Source of the DNA: Actinacidiphila oryziradicis
Lineage (GTDB): Bacteria > Actinomycetota > Actinomycetes > Streptomycetales > Streptomycetaceae
DNA: 64,000 nucleotides
Assembly (NCBI RefSeq): GCF_005047355.1
Contig: NZ_SUMC01000034.1
Span: forward strand, 30,948-94,947
Reading direction: 5' to 3'
The notes beneath the pieces are model-generated. The model was not told the DNA's origin and did not search any database. It worked only from the letters and a program-made list of their open reading frames with translations. Position 1 is the stretch's first letter; every line of letters begins with the position of its first letter. A program made the translations under genes and the position numbers. Positions 32,964-41,275 of the stretch are shown here, in pieces.

Positions 32964-33704
32964 TTGGCAACCACGCGATACATGATGGGAACCGGACTCG
33001 TTGTCGGGGCAGGAGTTCTGACCGTCACCGCGCTGGTCTACCCGGCCATGAAGGGCGTACAGAACGTGGCGTCGAGCGCCGTCGCCCAGACCGTCACCAC
33101 CCCGTCCGGCCCGCTGACCCCCGACGACCGCACCTTCGTGGTCAAGGTGCGGCTCGCCGGACTGTGGGAGTTCCCCGCAGGGCAGATGGCCGTACAGAAG
33201 GGCACCACCGCCGCCGTCAAGACCGCCGGCGAACACCTCATCCAGGGCCACACCAACCTGGACACCAGTGTCCGCGCCATAGCCCCACAGCTGGGTGTCA
33301 CCCTGCCCAACCAGCCGACGCTACAGCAGCAGGGCTTCCTCGCCACCTTGTCCGCCGCCACCGGGGCGGACTTCGACTCCAAGTTCGCCAACATCCTGCG
33401 GCTGACACACGGTCAGATATTCACGGCGATAGCCAAGATCCGGACCACCACCAAGAACAGCCTCGTCCGAGAGCTGGCGGACCAGGCAAACACCACCGTG
33501 CTTGACCACATCACGGTTATGGAGAAGACCGGACTGGTCAACTTCGACCAACTCGTCAACCAGGAAACCGCGAGCCCGACCATCGATCCCAACCAGACGG
33601 CAGCCCCTTCGCCCAGCCCCGGCGCCCCGGTCGTCATCGTCACCCCGTCCGCGAACGCCTCCCTCCCGCCGGCCGCGACCTCCCCGACGCCGCAGGTCAA
33701 ATGA
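32964..33704 (+). CDS. DUF4142 exported four-helix protein
   Basis: A 246-residue protein. I place the start at TTG 32964, eight bases after GGAGG and giving a clean signal/anchor (ATTRYMMGTGLVVGAGVLTVTALVYPAMK). The DUF4142 domain follows (DRTFVVKVRLAGLWEFPAGQMAVQKGTTAAVKTAGEHLIQGHTNLDTSVRAIAPQLGV ... LTHGQIFTAIAKIRTTTKNSLVRELADQANTTVLDHITVMEKTGLV), then a Pro/Ser tail. Family members are ferritin-like periplasmic or extracellular proteins of unknown role. Its stop overlaps the start of the DinB gene. Confidence 0.87.
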   Translation: MATTRYMMGTGLVVGAGVLTVTALVYPAMKGVQNVASSAVAQTVTTPSGPLTPDDRTFVVKVRLAGLWEFPAGQMAVQKGTTAAVKTAGEHLIQGHTNLDTSVRAIAPQLGVTLPNQPTLQQQGFLATLSAATGADFDSKFANILRLTHGQIFTAIAKIRTTTKNSLVRELADQANTTVLDHITVMEKTGLVNFDQLVNQETASPTIDPNQTAAPSPSPGAPVVIVTPSANASLPPAATSPTPQVK

Positions 33705-34231
33705 ACGCCGCGCCATCGCAATCGCGACCGACACCGGGTACGGAGAGCAAAATGCTTCTCTCATACTTGACCGCTCAGCGGGACCACGTGCTCGGAATCC
33801 TGGAGGGCCTCGACGAGGAGGCCCTACGGCGGCCGGTGCTGCCGTCGGGGTGGACCTGCCTGGGACTGGTACGTCATCTCGCCCTGGACGTCGAGCGGTT
33901 CTGGTTCCGCGCCGTTGTCGCCGGCGAGCAGACCGTCATCGACGAAGTGGCCAAAGCCTCCTCCGACGCCTGGCAAGTCGGGCCGGATGTGCCGGCCAAG
34001 ACGGTTTTCGACTTGTACCGGCAAGAGATAGGCCTCGCGAACGCCATCATCACGGCTACTCCTCTGGACACCCCACCGGCCTGGTGGCCGGAATTCTTCG
34101 GCGACTGGCGGGCCCAGGATCTGCGGCACCTCATCCTGCACGTGATGACCGAGACCGCATGCCACGCCGGTCATCTCGACGCGGCACGCGAGCTCATCGA
34201 CGGCAGGAGGTGGCTCGTCCTGGACGAATGA
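33701..34231 (+). CDS. DinB-superfamily (DUF664) protein
   Basis: A 176-residue four-helix protein of the DinB/YfiT type: LLSYLTAQRDHVLGILEGLDEEALRRPVLPSGWTCLGLVRHLALDVERFWF with the first metal His, and RHLILHVMTETACHAGHLDAARELIDG with the second His pair. Members include mycothiol-dependent transferases. The ATG overlaps the DUF4142 stop (ATGA), so the two are co-translated although functionally unrelated at first sight. Confidence 0.9.
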   Translation: MNAAPSQSRPTPGTESKMLLSYLTAQRDHVLGILEGLDEEALRRPVLPSGWTCLGLVRHLALDVERFWFRAVVAGEQTVIDEVAKASSDAWQVGPDVPAKTVFDLYRQEIGLANAIITATPLDTPPAWWPEFFGDWRAQDLRHLILHVMTETACHAGHLDAARELIDGRRWLVLDE

Positions 34232-34323
34232 AAAGCGTCCTCGCGGCACCCATCCTGGAACTGCTGTCGGTTCGTACACTGACCGCACGACGCCGACGCC
34301 GAGGCCGGAGGAGGTGCTGGTCG

Positions 34324-35235
34324 ATGGGACCGGTGAGGCAGCGCCCCAGGGCCTTGTTCGTGGGCCTGTGCACCCTGGACATCATCCAGCTGGTGGATCA
34401 CGTACCGGGCTCCAACGAAAAACTCACCGCCCGGGATCAGGCGATCGCGGCCGGCGGGCCCGCCACGAACGCCGCCGCCGCTTACAGCCATCTCGGCGGT
34501 GCGGCCACACTCCTCACCGCCATCGGAGCGCACCCCCTCGCCGCAGGCATCACAGCCGACCTCGCCGGGGCCGGCGTGGAGATCGTGGACCTGGCAGGGC
34601 TGTCGGCCGATCCGCCCACGGTTTCCTCCATCCTGGTGACGGCCGCCACGGGCGAACGCGCGGTCGCCTCGATCAACGCCACCAGCGGACCGCTCCCTGC
34701 CCCGGCTGACGTCGACAATCTCATCCGGACCTCCGACGTCCTTGAATTCGACGGCCACCACATGGACCTGGCCATTGCCACAGCCCGCGCGGCCCGTGCC
34801 GCGGGCCGCCTGACCGTGTTCGACGGCGGCAGCTGGAAGGACGGTACGCAGGAACTCATGGCGTGGATCGACGTCGCCGTCTGCTCGGCCGACTTCCACC
34901 CGCCCGGGACCTCCTCGCCCGAGGAGGCCCTCGCATTCCTGCGGGCCCACGCCGTGCCCTGGGCGGCGGTCAGCCGCGGCGACGCCCCCATCGCATGGGC
35001 AGGCCCGGACTCATCAGGCAAGGTCGACGTCCCCCGCACACCCGTCGTCGACACCCTGGGCGCGGGCGACGTCCTGCACGGCGCCCTTACGTACTACCTC
35101 GCCGTCACAAAGCGGCTGGACGCCGAAAGTTTCGCCGGAGCGCTGAGCCTCGCGGCCCAAGTGGCGTCCCGGGCTTGCGCCTCCTTCGGCACCCGCTCAT
35201 GGATGCTTACGGGCGGCACTGACAGCGGCCTCTAA
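34324..35235 (+). CDS. PfkB-family carbohydrate kinase
   Basis: A 303-residue kinase from ATG 34324 (RBS GGAGGAGGT). Motifs are AAGGPATNAAAAYSHLGG (substrate side) and DTLGAGDVLHGALTYYLA (catalytic Asp and anion hole). Resemblance is to the ketohexokinase/sulfofructose-kinase side of ribokinase enzymes, but the substrate cannot be fixed. It overlaps the stop of the convergent MFS fragment by two bases. Confidence 0.88.
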   Translation: MGPVRQRPRALFVGLCTLDIIQLVDHVPGSNEKLTARDQAIAAGGPATNAAAAYSHLGGAATLLTAIGAHPLAAGITADLAGAGVEIVDLAGLSADPPTVSSILVTAATGERAVASINATSGPLPAPADVDNLIRTSDVLEFDGHHMDLAIATARAARAAGRLTVFDGGSWKDGTQELMAWIDVAVCSADFHPPGTSSPEEALAFLRAHAVPWAAVSRGDAPIAWAGPDSSGKVDVPRTPVVDTLGAGDVLHGALTYYLAVTKRLDAESFAGALSLAAQVASRACASFGTRSWMLTGGTDSGL

Positions 35236-35867
35236 GCCGCGCTCTTCTCGTCGAGGACTTGCTGGGCGGGCAGTTCGCGAAGCGAGCGCAACGGCGACAC
35301 GACGGCGGTTGACGTACCCGCAAGCATCACGCAGCTGCTGACGATCAACGTGGCCCTGAGTCCGAGCACGGATCCCAGCATGCCCCCTGCCAGGGCGCCG
35401 AGCGACTGTCCTCCGTAGGCGAGGAAGCGCCAGGTGGCGTTGGCGCGGGAGAGCAGCGCGGGGGCGATCATGGCCTGGCGGAAGGTCTGCTGGTTGATGC
35501 CGTAGATCGAGGGGCCGATTCCCCGTAGGACCTGCGCCAGGAGCAGGATGGAGAACGACAGGGGGAGGGGGCCGGCCGCCGAAGCCACCACCAGGCCCGC
35601 TGTCGAGGCGAGGAGCATGCCAGTGATGAAGGCCGGGCCGGGTCCGACTCGTCGTGTGAACCAGGTCGCCATCGTGGCGCCGAGGACGCCTGCCACACCG
35701 CTGACGGCGATGGCCGCGCCGACCAGGCCCGGCGACAGATGCAGGTCCCGGACGAAGAACAGCACCAGGACGACGGTCTGCAGCTGGCCTGCGAACGCAC
35801 TCACGGCGGCTGCGAGTATCACGGCGCGGATGATGCGGTGGGAGAAGACCGCGCGCAGTCCTGACTC
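35232..35867 (-). pseudogene. Truncated MFS transporter (C-terminal half)
   Basis: The minus-strand frame reads ESGLRAVFSHRIIRAVILAAA, then six hydrophobic helices (LVGAAIAVSGVAGVLGATMATWF, ITGMLLASTAGLVVASAAG, ILLLAQVLRGIGPSIYGINQQTFRQAM, FLAYGGQSLGALAGGML and others), ending at 35232. This is the second half of a major-facilitator exporter; the first six helices are absent and the upstream DNA codes for nothing similar. A GTG at 35822 could start a 196-residue half-protein, but function is doubtful. Confidence 0.75.
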
Positions 35868-35977
35868 CGCGCAAGGTCTGACCGTTCCCTTTCGCCCTCG
35901 GCCGAACTCACGCGTTCCCCTGGGGCATGGGGACGGGGCCGAGGCCGAGGCGGGTCCGGCCGCTTGACGTCCAGATC

Positions 35978-36011
35978 CGTAAGTCGTAGCTTACGTAAGT
36001 GGCGACTTACG
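35978..36011. promoter_or_regulatory. 34-bp nested palindrome at the ArsR start
   Basis: Outer arms CGTAAGTCG (35978-35986) and CGACTTACG (36003-36011); inner palindrome CTTACGTAAG (35990-35999). Both share the same centre (between 35994 and 35995). The GTG start of the ArsR gene (35999) lies inside, so there is no room for a ribosome site and the operator covers the start. Confidence 0.75.
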
Positions 36012-36319
36012 TAGATGCCTTGTCTGCGCTGGCCGACCCGACCCGGCGGGCCATCTTCGAGCGTCTTGCTGATGGCCCCAAGGCGGTCGGCGAGCTGGCG
36101 GAAGGTCTGCCGGTGAGCCGTCCCGCGGTCTCCCAGCACTTGAAGGTGCTCAAGGAGGCCGGACTGGTAGTGGACCGAGCGGTCGGCACGCGGCGTGTCT
36201 ACCAGCTCAACCCGGCCGGGCTGGGTGCCTTGCGCGCCTACTTCGAGCGGTTTTGGGACCAGGCGCTGGCCGCGTTCGCAGCGGCTGCCGAAGACGAGGG
36301 GAAGCAAACACATGACTGA
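35999..36319 (+). CDS. ArsR-family regulator
   Basis: A 106-residue winged-helix repressor: ALADPTRRAIFERLADGPKAVGELAEGLPVSRPAVSQHLKVLKEAGLVVDRAVGTRRVYQLNPAG. No metal-binding CxC motif, so it belongs to the non-metal group usually coupled to SRPBCC proteins. Start GTG 35999; the upstream leader is absent. It overlaps the SRPBCC gene by eight bases, the standard two-gene arrangement. Confidence 0.92.
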   Translation: MATYVDALSALADPTRRAIFERLADGPKAVGELAEGLPVSRPAVSQHLKVLKEAGLVVDRAVGTRRVYQLNPAGLGALRAYFERFWDQALAAFAAAAEDEGKQTHD

Positions 36320-36776
36320 TCAGTCAGTCCGCAAGAGTGTGACCGTCAACGCGCCGATCGAGAAGGCGTTCACCGTCTTCACCCAGGGCATGCCCGGCTG
36401 GTGGCCCGGGAGCCACCATCTCGGCGGCGACACAGAGCTGAAGGAGGCGGTGCTCGAAGGTAAGGAAGGTGGCCGCTGGTACGAGATCGGCGTCGACGGC
36501 AGTGAGTGCGACTGGGGCCGCGTGCTGACGTGGGAGCCGCCCACGCGACTCGTCCTGGCCTGGCAGATCGATGCCACCTGGCACTTCGATGCGCAGCTGC
36601 TGACCGAGGTGGAAGTCCGGTTCGTGCCTGAGGGGCCGGACCGCACCCGCGTCGAACTCGAGCACCGCAACCTGGACCGTTTCGGCGACGCACAAGAACA
36701 GATCCGCGCCGCGTTCGACTCGCCGGGCGGCTGGCCCGGTCTTCTCGAGAAGTTCGCCCAGGCAGCAGCGGCGTAG
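36312..36776 (+). CDS. SRPBCC (AHSA1/START) domain protein
   Basis: A 154-residue ligand-binding protein: VRKSVTVNAPIEKAFTVFTQGMPGWWPGSHHLGG, KEGGRWYEIGVDGSECDWGRVLTWEPPTRLVLAWQI and VEVRFVPEGPDRTRVELEHRNLDRFGD. This is the AHSA1-like group found downstream of ArsR regulators. Role unknown, probably binding of a hydrophobic small molecule. Confidence 0.92.
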   Translation: MTDQSVRKSVTVNAPIEKAFTVFTQGMPGWWPGSHHLGGDTELKEAVLEGKEGGRWYEIGVDGSECDWGRVLTWEPPTRLVLAWQIDATWHFDAQLLTEVEVRFVPEGPDRTRVELEHRNLDRFGDAQEQIRAAFDSPGGWPGLLEKFAQAAAA

Positions 36777-36790
36777 TCCCTCGGGGCGAA

Positions 36791-36826
36791 GGCCTCCGAC
36801 CGGTGTTAAAGCACCCGTCGGGGGCC
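36791..36826 (+). terminator. Hairpin after the ArsR-SRPBCC operon
   Basis: GGCCTCCGACCGGTG (36791-36805) pairs with CACCCGTCGGGGGCC (36812-36826), two mismatches, six-base loop TTAAAG. It lies 15 bp past the SRPBCC stop. Confidence 0.7.
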
Positions 36827-36976
36827 GCTTTGCGTTTGCGGGCCCGTAGACCCGTAGGTCCGCGGGCGATCAATCACCCTCCGTGAGAGACCGGCGGGGT
36901 GCCCTCATTGGCGCACGGGTGCCTCTTCGTGGTGGGGCCGCCGCCGCGCCGGTCCGCGACTTCCGGCTGCGCGGGG

Positions 36977-37038
36977 TTGACACATCGGTGAATTGGTCCC
37001 CACGATAGTGGCATAGCCAATTGACCAATTAGCCAATT
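36977..37038 (+). promoter_or_regulatory. Promoter region with CCAATT operator array for the transketolase operon
   Basis: TTGACA (36977-36982) is a plausible -35. AATTGGTC (36991-36998) and GACCAATT (37023-37030) form an 8-bp inverted repeat. Three direct 8-mers AGCCAATT, GACCAATT and AGCCAATT fill 37015-37038 without gaps, 21 bp before the first gene. TTGGTC/GACCAA is compatible with FadR/GntR half-sites; the GntR gene at the operon's end is the likely binder. Confidence 0.6.
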
Positions 37039-37058
37039 CGCAACCACTTGGAGGTCTG

Positions 37059-37907
37059 GTGGGCAGCCCCAGGCGTTTCTCGGACGCTTCGACCTACTGG
37101 GTCGTCGACGACATTCCGCAGTTGGCGACCAGGATCCGGCTCCGGGCGGTGCAGATGATCGCGCCGCAGGGGTTTGGTTACCTCGGGCAGGCGCTGTCCT
37201 CGGCGGAGCAGGTGGCGGCCGTGTTCGGCCTCGCACGGCCGGGGCTGGACCGGCTCGTCTGCTCGCCCGGGCACTACATCATCGGGCCCTTCGCGGCGGC
37301 GGTCGAGCTCGGCCTCCTTGAGGAGTCCGCGCTCGGCCGTTACGGCCAGGACGGTTCGGACATCGAGGCGATCGGTACCGAGAGCTCTCCGGTGGTCGAC
37401 TACACGTGCGGCTCGCTGGGACAAGGGCTGTCGGCGGCGATAGGCCTGGCGCTGGGTGACCGTCTCAACGGCAGCCAGGCGCGGACCTATGCGCTCCTCA
37501 GCGACGGAGAACTACAGGAGGGGCAGGTGTGGGAGGCGGCCCTGTTCGGCGCGCACCACCGGCTCGACGCGGTCACCGTGCTCCTCGACGCGAACAACTC
37601 GCAGGTCGACGGCCCTGTCGACACCATCACCACACTCGACCCCATCGCCGCCAAGTGGCAGTCCTTCGGCTGGCATGTGCTGGAGGTGGACGGGCATGAC
37701 GCCGGCGCGGTCTGTGCCGCGCTCACCGGGGCGGCGGCCGTGCGTGACCGGCCGAGCGTCATCGTCTGCCGTACCTCCACCGTGCACGGGCTGGACTGCC
37801 TGCCCGCCGATGCGGACGGCCACTTCATCAAGCTGCCCCCCGATCTGGCCGAGGCGGCGCTCGCCGAGCTGAACGACCGACTGAAGCCGGAGTCCCCCCA
37901 TGTTTGA
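37059..37907 (+). CDS. Transketolase, N-terminal (TPP-binding) subunit
   Basis: A 282-residue half-transketolase. The TPP region is CGSLGQGLSAAIGLALGDRL ... YALLSDGELQEGQVWEAALFGAHHRLDAVTVLLDANNSQVDG (GDG...NN type, here SDGE...NN). Early His-containing segments (CSPGHYIIGPFAAAVELG) are conserved. Start GTG 37059 after TTGGAGGTCTG. In split transketolases this subunit works with the C-terminal subunit encoded next, transferring a two-carbon ketol unit. It leads an eight-gene operon, so the sugar substrate is probably specialised. Confidence 0.92.
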   Translation: MGSPRRFSDASTYWVVDDIPQLATRIRLRAVQMIAPQGFGYLGQALSSAEQVAAVFGLARPGLDRLVCSPGHYIIGPFAAAVELGLLEESALGRYGQDGSDIEAIGTESSPVVDYTCGSLGQGLSAAIGLALGDRLNGSQARTYALLSDGELQEGQVWEAALFGAHHRLDAVTVLLDANNSQVDGPVDTITTLDPIAAKWQSFGWHVLEVDGHDAGAVCAALTGAAAVRDRPSVIVCRTSTVHGLDCLPADADGHFIKLPPDLAEAALAELNDRLKPESPHV

Positions 37908-38904
37908 ACCCCCGTTCCGGACCGTCCTCAAGCCCTACGGGCGCGCACTGGTCGAACTGGCTGCGAAGCGTCCGGAGATCCTGTGCCTGTCCGGCGATCT
38001 CACCCGGCAGTGTGAGGTGGACCTGTTCCAGGAGACGTTCCCGGAGCGCTTCATCCACGCCGGCATGGCCGAGGCCAACATGATGTCCATGGCGGGAGCG
38101 CTCGCTCGGCAGGGCTTCATGCCGTTCGTGCACACCTTCGGCGTCTTCGCCACGAGGCGCCCTTTCGACCAGGTCGCCAACGCCATCGCCTATCCGGGCC
38201 TGCCCGTGCGCATCATCGGCTTCATGCCGGGAGTCTCCACCCCGGGCGGGCCGAGCCACCAGGCGATCGAAGATGTCGCCCTGATGCGTGCGCTGCCCCA
38301 TATGACCGTCGTCGACGTCGCGGACTCCCAGCAGATCAGCCGGGTCGTGCCGGCGATCGCCGACCATCCGGGTCCGGTGTACCTCCGGCTGAAGCGAGGA
38401 GAGAACCCCACGATCTTCGAGGCGGACGACGACTTCTCCCTGGACTCCGTCCAGCATCTCAGCACCGGGGGCGAGGTCGTGCTCGTCAGCAGCGGCATGA
38501 TGCTCCCGGCCACCCTGCAGGCGGCGACCGCTCTGGGTGAGGCGGGTGTGCACACGGGGATCGTCAATGTGCCGGTGATCAAGCCGCTGGACCGTGCGGG
38601 CATCCTCCGCGCCGTGCGCGGGGCGAGGGCCGTGGTGACGGTGGAGAACCACAGCGTCATCGGCGGCCTCGGCTCGGCCGTCGCCGAAGTCCTGGCGGAG
38701 GAAGGACTCGGCGTACGGCTGCGCAGGATCGGCATCCCCGACACCTTCGCCGAGGGATCGAAGACCGCGCCCTATCTCTTCCGGAAGTACGGCCTGACCA
38801 CGCAGCACATCACCGACGCCGCATGGTCGGCGCTCGGACGCGACGGCACCGCGCCGCGTGCGCGGACCTACGAAACCGAAGAGGGCGAGTACGCGCCCGT
38901 CTGA
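37900..38904 (+). CDS. Transketolase, C-terminal subunit
   Basis: A 334-residue partner subunit, overlapping the N-terminal subunit gene by eight bases. It has the pyrimidine-binding domain (DLFQETFPERFIHAGMAEANMMSMAGALARQGFMPFVHTFGVFATRRPFDQ, with the Glu that activates TPP) and the C-terminal domain (VSSGMMLPATLQAATALGEAGVHTGIVNVPVIKPLD, VVTVENHSVIGGLGSAVAEVLAEE). Together they form one complete transketolase of 616 residues. Confidence 0.92.
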   Translation: MFEPPFRTVLKPYGRALVELAAKRPEILCLSGDLTRQCEVDLFQETFPERFIHAGMAEANMMSMAGALARQGFMPFVHTFGVFATRRPFDQVANAIAYPGLPVRIIGFMPGVSTPGGPSHQAIEDVALMRALPHMTVVDVADSQQISRVVPAIADHPGPVYLRLKRGENPTIFEADDDFSLDSVQHLSTGGEVVLVSSGMMLPATLQAATALGEAGVHTGIVNVPVIKPLDRAGILRAVRGARAVVTVENHSVIGGLGSAVAEVLAEEGLGVRLRRIGIPDTFAEGSKTAPYLFRKYGLTTQHITDAAWSALGRDGTAPRARTYETEEGEYAPV

Positions 38905-38958
38905 GCCGAAACACGACCGGGCCCCGGACACCAACCCCCTTTGAGAGGAGAACCTGCC

Positions 38959-40251
38959 ATGCCCGCAGACAGCATCGCTTCCCCCGGCGCCGTACTCGGT
39001 GTCGACTGGGAGGAACGGGTCAATTTCGAACGGCTGCGTACCGAAAGGCTCGAACGGGCCCACGCCGCGCTCGAGTCGTCGGACCTCGGAGCCCTGGTCC
39101 TGTTCGACATGAACAACATCCGCTACACGACCGCGACCCACATCGGCAACTGGGCGCGGGACAAACTCTTCCGCTGTGTCCTGCTCATGCGCGGCCACGA
39201 CCCGATCCTGTGGGACATCGGATCCGCGGCACGCCAGCACAAGGCGCACGCGACCTGGCTGCCGAAGGACAACTGGCGAGCGGGTCTGTCCAGCTGGCGC
39301 GGCTCCATCCCCGAGGACGTCGGAGTCGAGGCGGGCAACGCCAAACGCATCGCCGACCTGCTGCGCGAAAACGGCCTCGCCGGCGATCCGGTCGGCATCG
39401 ACGTCGTGGAGATCCCCGTACTGCGCGCGCTGGAGGCCGAGGGGCTCCGGATCGTCAACGGGCAGGAGCTGATGCAGCAGGCCCGCAGGATCAAGACCGT
39501 CGACGAGATCGCCCTGCTCGACCACTCGGCCGGCATGGTCGATGCCGCCTACGACGAGCTGTACAGGTTCCTGACCGTCGGCACCCGCGAGAACGACGCA
39601 GTCGCGCTCGTCAACCGCGTGCTGTACGAGAGGGGCTCGGAGGAGGTGGAGGCGGTCAACGCTATTTCCGGCGAGCGCTGCAGCCCTCACCCGCATGTCT
39701 TCAGCGACCGCGCGACCCGCCCCGGCGACACCGCCTACTTCGACATCATCCACTCCTTCAACGGCTACCGGACCTGCTACTACCGCACCCTCAACGTCGG
39801 CAGCTCCAACGCCCAGCAGCGCGACGCCTACAAGCGGGCCCGGGAGGCCATCGACGCCGCGATCGCGGAAGTACGCCCAGGGGCGACCAGCGCGGATGTC
39901 GCGCGCGCCCTGCCCAGCGCGGCCGACCTCGGATACGCGAGCGAGGAGGAGGCATTCGGCCTCCAGTACTGCCACGGTGTCGGTCTGTCGGTGTGGGAAC
40001 AGCCGCTGATCAGCCGCTACCACTCGCTGGAACACCCCGTGCCGATCGAGGAGGGCATGGTCTTCGCACTGGAGACCTACTGGCCCACCAAGGACGGCTC
40101 CTCCGCCGCACGCATCGAGGAGGAGGTGGTCGTAACCGCGGGCGGGCCCCGCATCATCACCAGGTTCCCGGCCGACCAGCTGTACGTGGCCGGCACCCGC
40201 TACTGGACCGGCGTCAGCCTCCCAGGGACCCCCGGCGACAGCCAGGTCTAG
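38959..40251 (+). CDS. M24-fold protein (DddP/creatinase/prolidase-like)
   Basis: A 430-residue pita-bread protein from ATG 38959 (RBS GAGAGGAG). The N-domain (ALVLFDMNNIRYTTATHIGNWARDKLFRCVLLMRGHDPILWDIGSAARQH) resembles DddP, the M24-fold DMSP lyase. In the C-domain, of five classical metal ligands I see Asp262 (YFDII), His339 (CHGVGLSVWE), Glu372 (ALETYW) and Glu387 (RIEEEVV). The second Asp, 12 residues after the first, is Tyr274 (RTCYYRTL). So the dinuclear site is altered, as in non-peptidase members such as creatinase. A C-N, C-O or C-S bond-cleaving role on a small molecule is more likely than proteolysis (inference). Confidence 0.85.
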   Translation: MPADSIASPGAVLGVDWEERVNFERLRTERLERAHAALESSDLGALVLFDMNNIRYTTATHIGNWARDKLFRCVLLMRGHDPILWDIGSAARQHKAHATWLPKDNWRAGLSSWRGSIPEDVGVEAGNAKRIADLLRENGLAGDPVGIDVVEIPVLRALEAEGLRIVNGQELMQQARRIKTVDEIALLDHSAGMVDAAYDELYRFLTVGTRENDAVALVNRVLYERGSEEVEAVNAISGERCSPHPHVFSDRATRPGDTAYFDIIHSFNGYRTCYYRTLNVGSSNAQQRDAYKRAREAIDAAIAEVRPGATSADVARALPSAADLGYASEEEAFGLQYCHGVGLSVWEQPLISRYHSLEHPVPIEEGMVFALETYWPTKDGSSAARIEEEVVVTAGGPRIITRFPADQLYVAGTRYWTGVSLPGTPGDSQV

Positions 40252-40336
40252 CCACCGCGCCCACACGCCAGGTCACACCACACCACACACCCGCACCGCC
40301 ACACCGTGGCACCCCATACAAAGGAGAGTGAGCGCC

Positions 40337-41275
40337 ATGGACAAAGCGACTCACCACCCCCGCATCGCATTCGTGGGCCTCGGCCGGCTGGGCGGTCCCC
40401 TGGCCGCCAACCTGGCCGAGGCGGGCTTCCACGTCACCGGCTACGACCAGGATCCGGTCGCCACCGGCCGGCTGGGTACCGAACGGATCAGGGGGGCCGA
40501 CTCGGTCGCCGCCGCGATCGATGACGCACAGCTGGTCATGACGTGCGTGAGGAGCGCGGCCGACCTCGACAAGGTGCTCTCGGCGCCCGGCGTGACCGAG
40601 GCCCTGGCGGGCGTGGAGGCGCTGCTCGACTTCAGCACGATCTCGCCCGCGGATTCCGCCGAGTGCGCCGAGCGGCTCGAGCGGCACGGCATCGCGTTCC
40701 TTCGGGTCGCCGTGAGCGGAAGCGCGCAGGCCGCGGCCGCACGGCAGGTGAGTTTCATCTGCTCGGGCCCCAAGGACACCTACGAACGCCACACCGCCCT
40801 GCTGGAGGCCACCGGCCGCAGCCACACCTGGGTCGGTACGCGGGACGAGGCCCGCGCGGTCAAGATCGCCATCAATATGCTGGTGGGAGTCGGCATGGCC
40901 TCCCTCATCGAGTCGGTGGCGCTGGCCGAGCGCCTGGGCATCGGACGGCAGCAGTTCCTCGATGTCGTCGCCGGCAGCGCGGTCGGCTCCCCCTTCTTCG
41001 CGGCCAAGACACCCGCCCTGGTCGCACACGACTACACACCGGCCGCGAGCCTGGCACTGATGAAGAAGGACCTCGATCTGGCGATGGCGGCCTCCGCGGA
41101 GGCCGGTGTGACACTGCCGGTCACACAGGTCGCGCTCGACCTGTACGACGTCTGCGCCGAACGGGGCTGGGCAGAGCGGGACCTCGCCTGTCTCGACGAG
41201 CTCTACTCCGTATCCGAAAACCCGCCGTCCGGCGGGGCGGCACCGACACCACAGGAGGAAACATGCCGGCCGTAG
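40337..41275 (+). CDS. Beta-hydroxyacid dehydrogenase (3-hydroxyisobutyrate dehydrogenase family)
   Basis: A 312-residue NAD(P)-dependent enzyme from ATG 40337 (AAGGAG ten bases upstream). The Rossmann motif is IAFVGLGRLGGPLAANLAEAGFHVTGYDQ. The substrate loop reads LLDFSTISPADSAE; the usual VSGG loop is RVAVSGSAQAAAARQVSFICSG; the catalytic Lys is in AVKIAINMLVGVGMASLIESVALAE. Substrate is a beta-hydroxy acid or similar; exact identity unknown. Its 3' end overlaps the bicupin gene by 13 bases. Confidence 0.92.
   Translation: MDKATHHPRIAFVGLGRLGGPLAANLAEAGFHVTGYDQDPVATGRLGTERIRGADSVAAAIDDAQLVMTCVRSAADLDKVLSAPGVTEALAGVEALLDFSTISPADSAECAERLERHGIAFLRVAVSGSAQAAAARQVSFICSGPKDTYERHTALLEATGRSHTWVGTRDEARAVKIAINMLVGVGMASLIESVALAERLGIGRQQFLDVVAGSAVGSPFFAAKTPALVAHDYTPAASLALMKKDLDLAMAASAEAGVTLPVTQVALDLYDVCAERGWAERDLACLDELYSVSENPPSGGAAPTPQEETCRP

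Noticed and set aside
32121..32985. 286-codon plus frame overlapping the MarR gene
   Set aside because: Overlaps a well-supported MarR gene in another frame; translation is Arg/Pro-rich.
38959..40251. Assigning the M24 protein as a DMSP lyase outright
   Set aside because: The N-domain resembles DddP but a metal ligand differs and no DMSP-specific genes accompany it; only a family-level statement is justified.
37828..40266. 812-codon antisense open frame across the transketolase and M24 genes
   Set aside because: The sense strand holds clear enzymes with motifs and ribosome sites throughout; the antisense translation has no recognisable fold.
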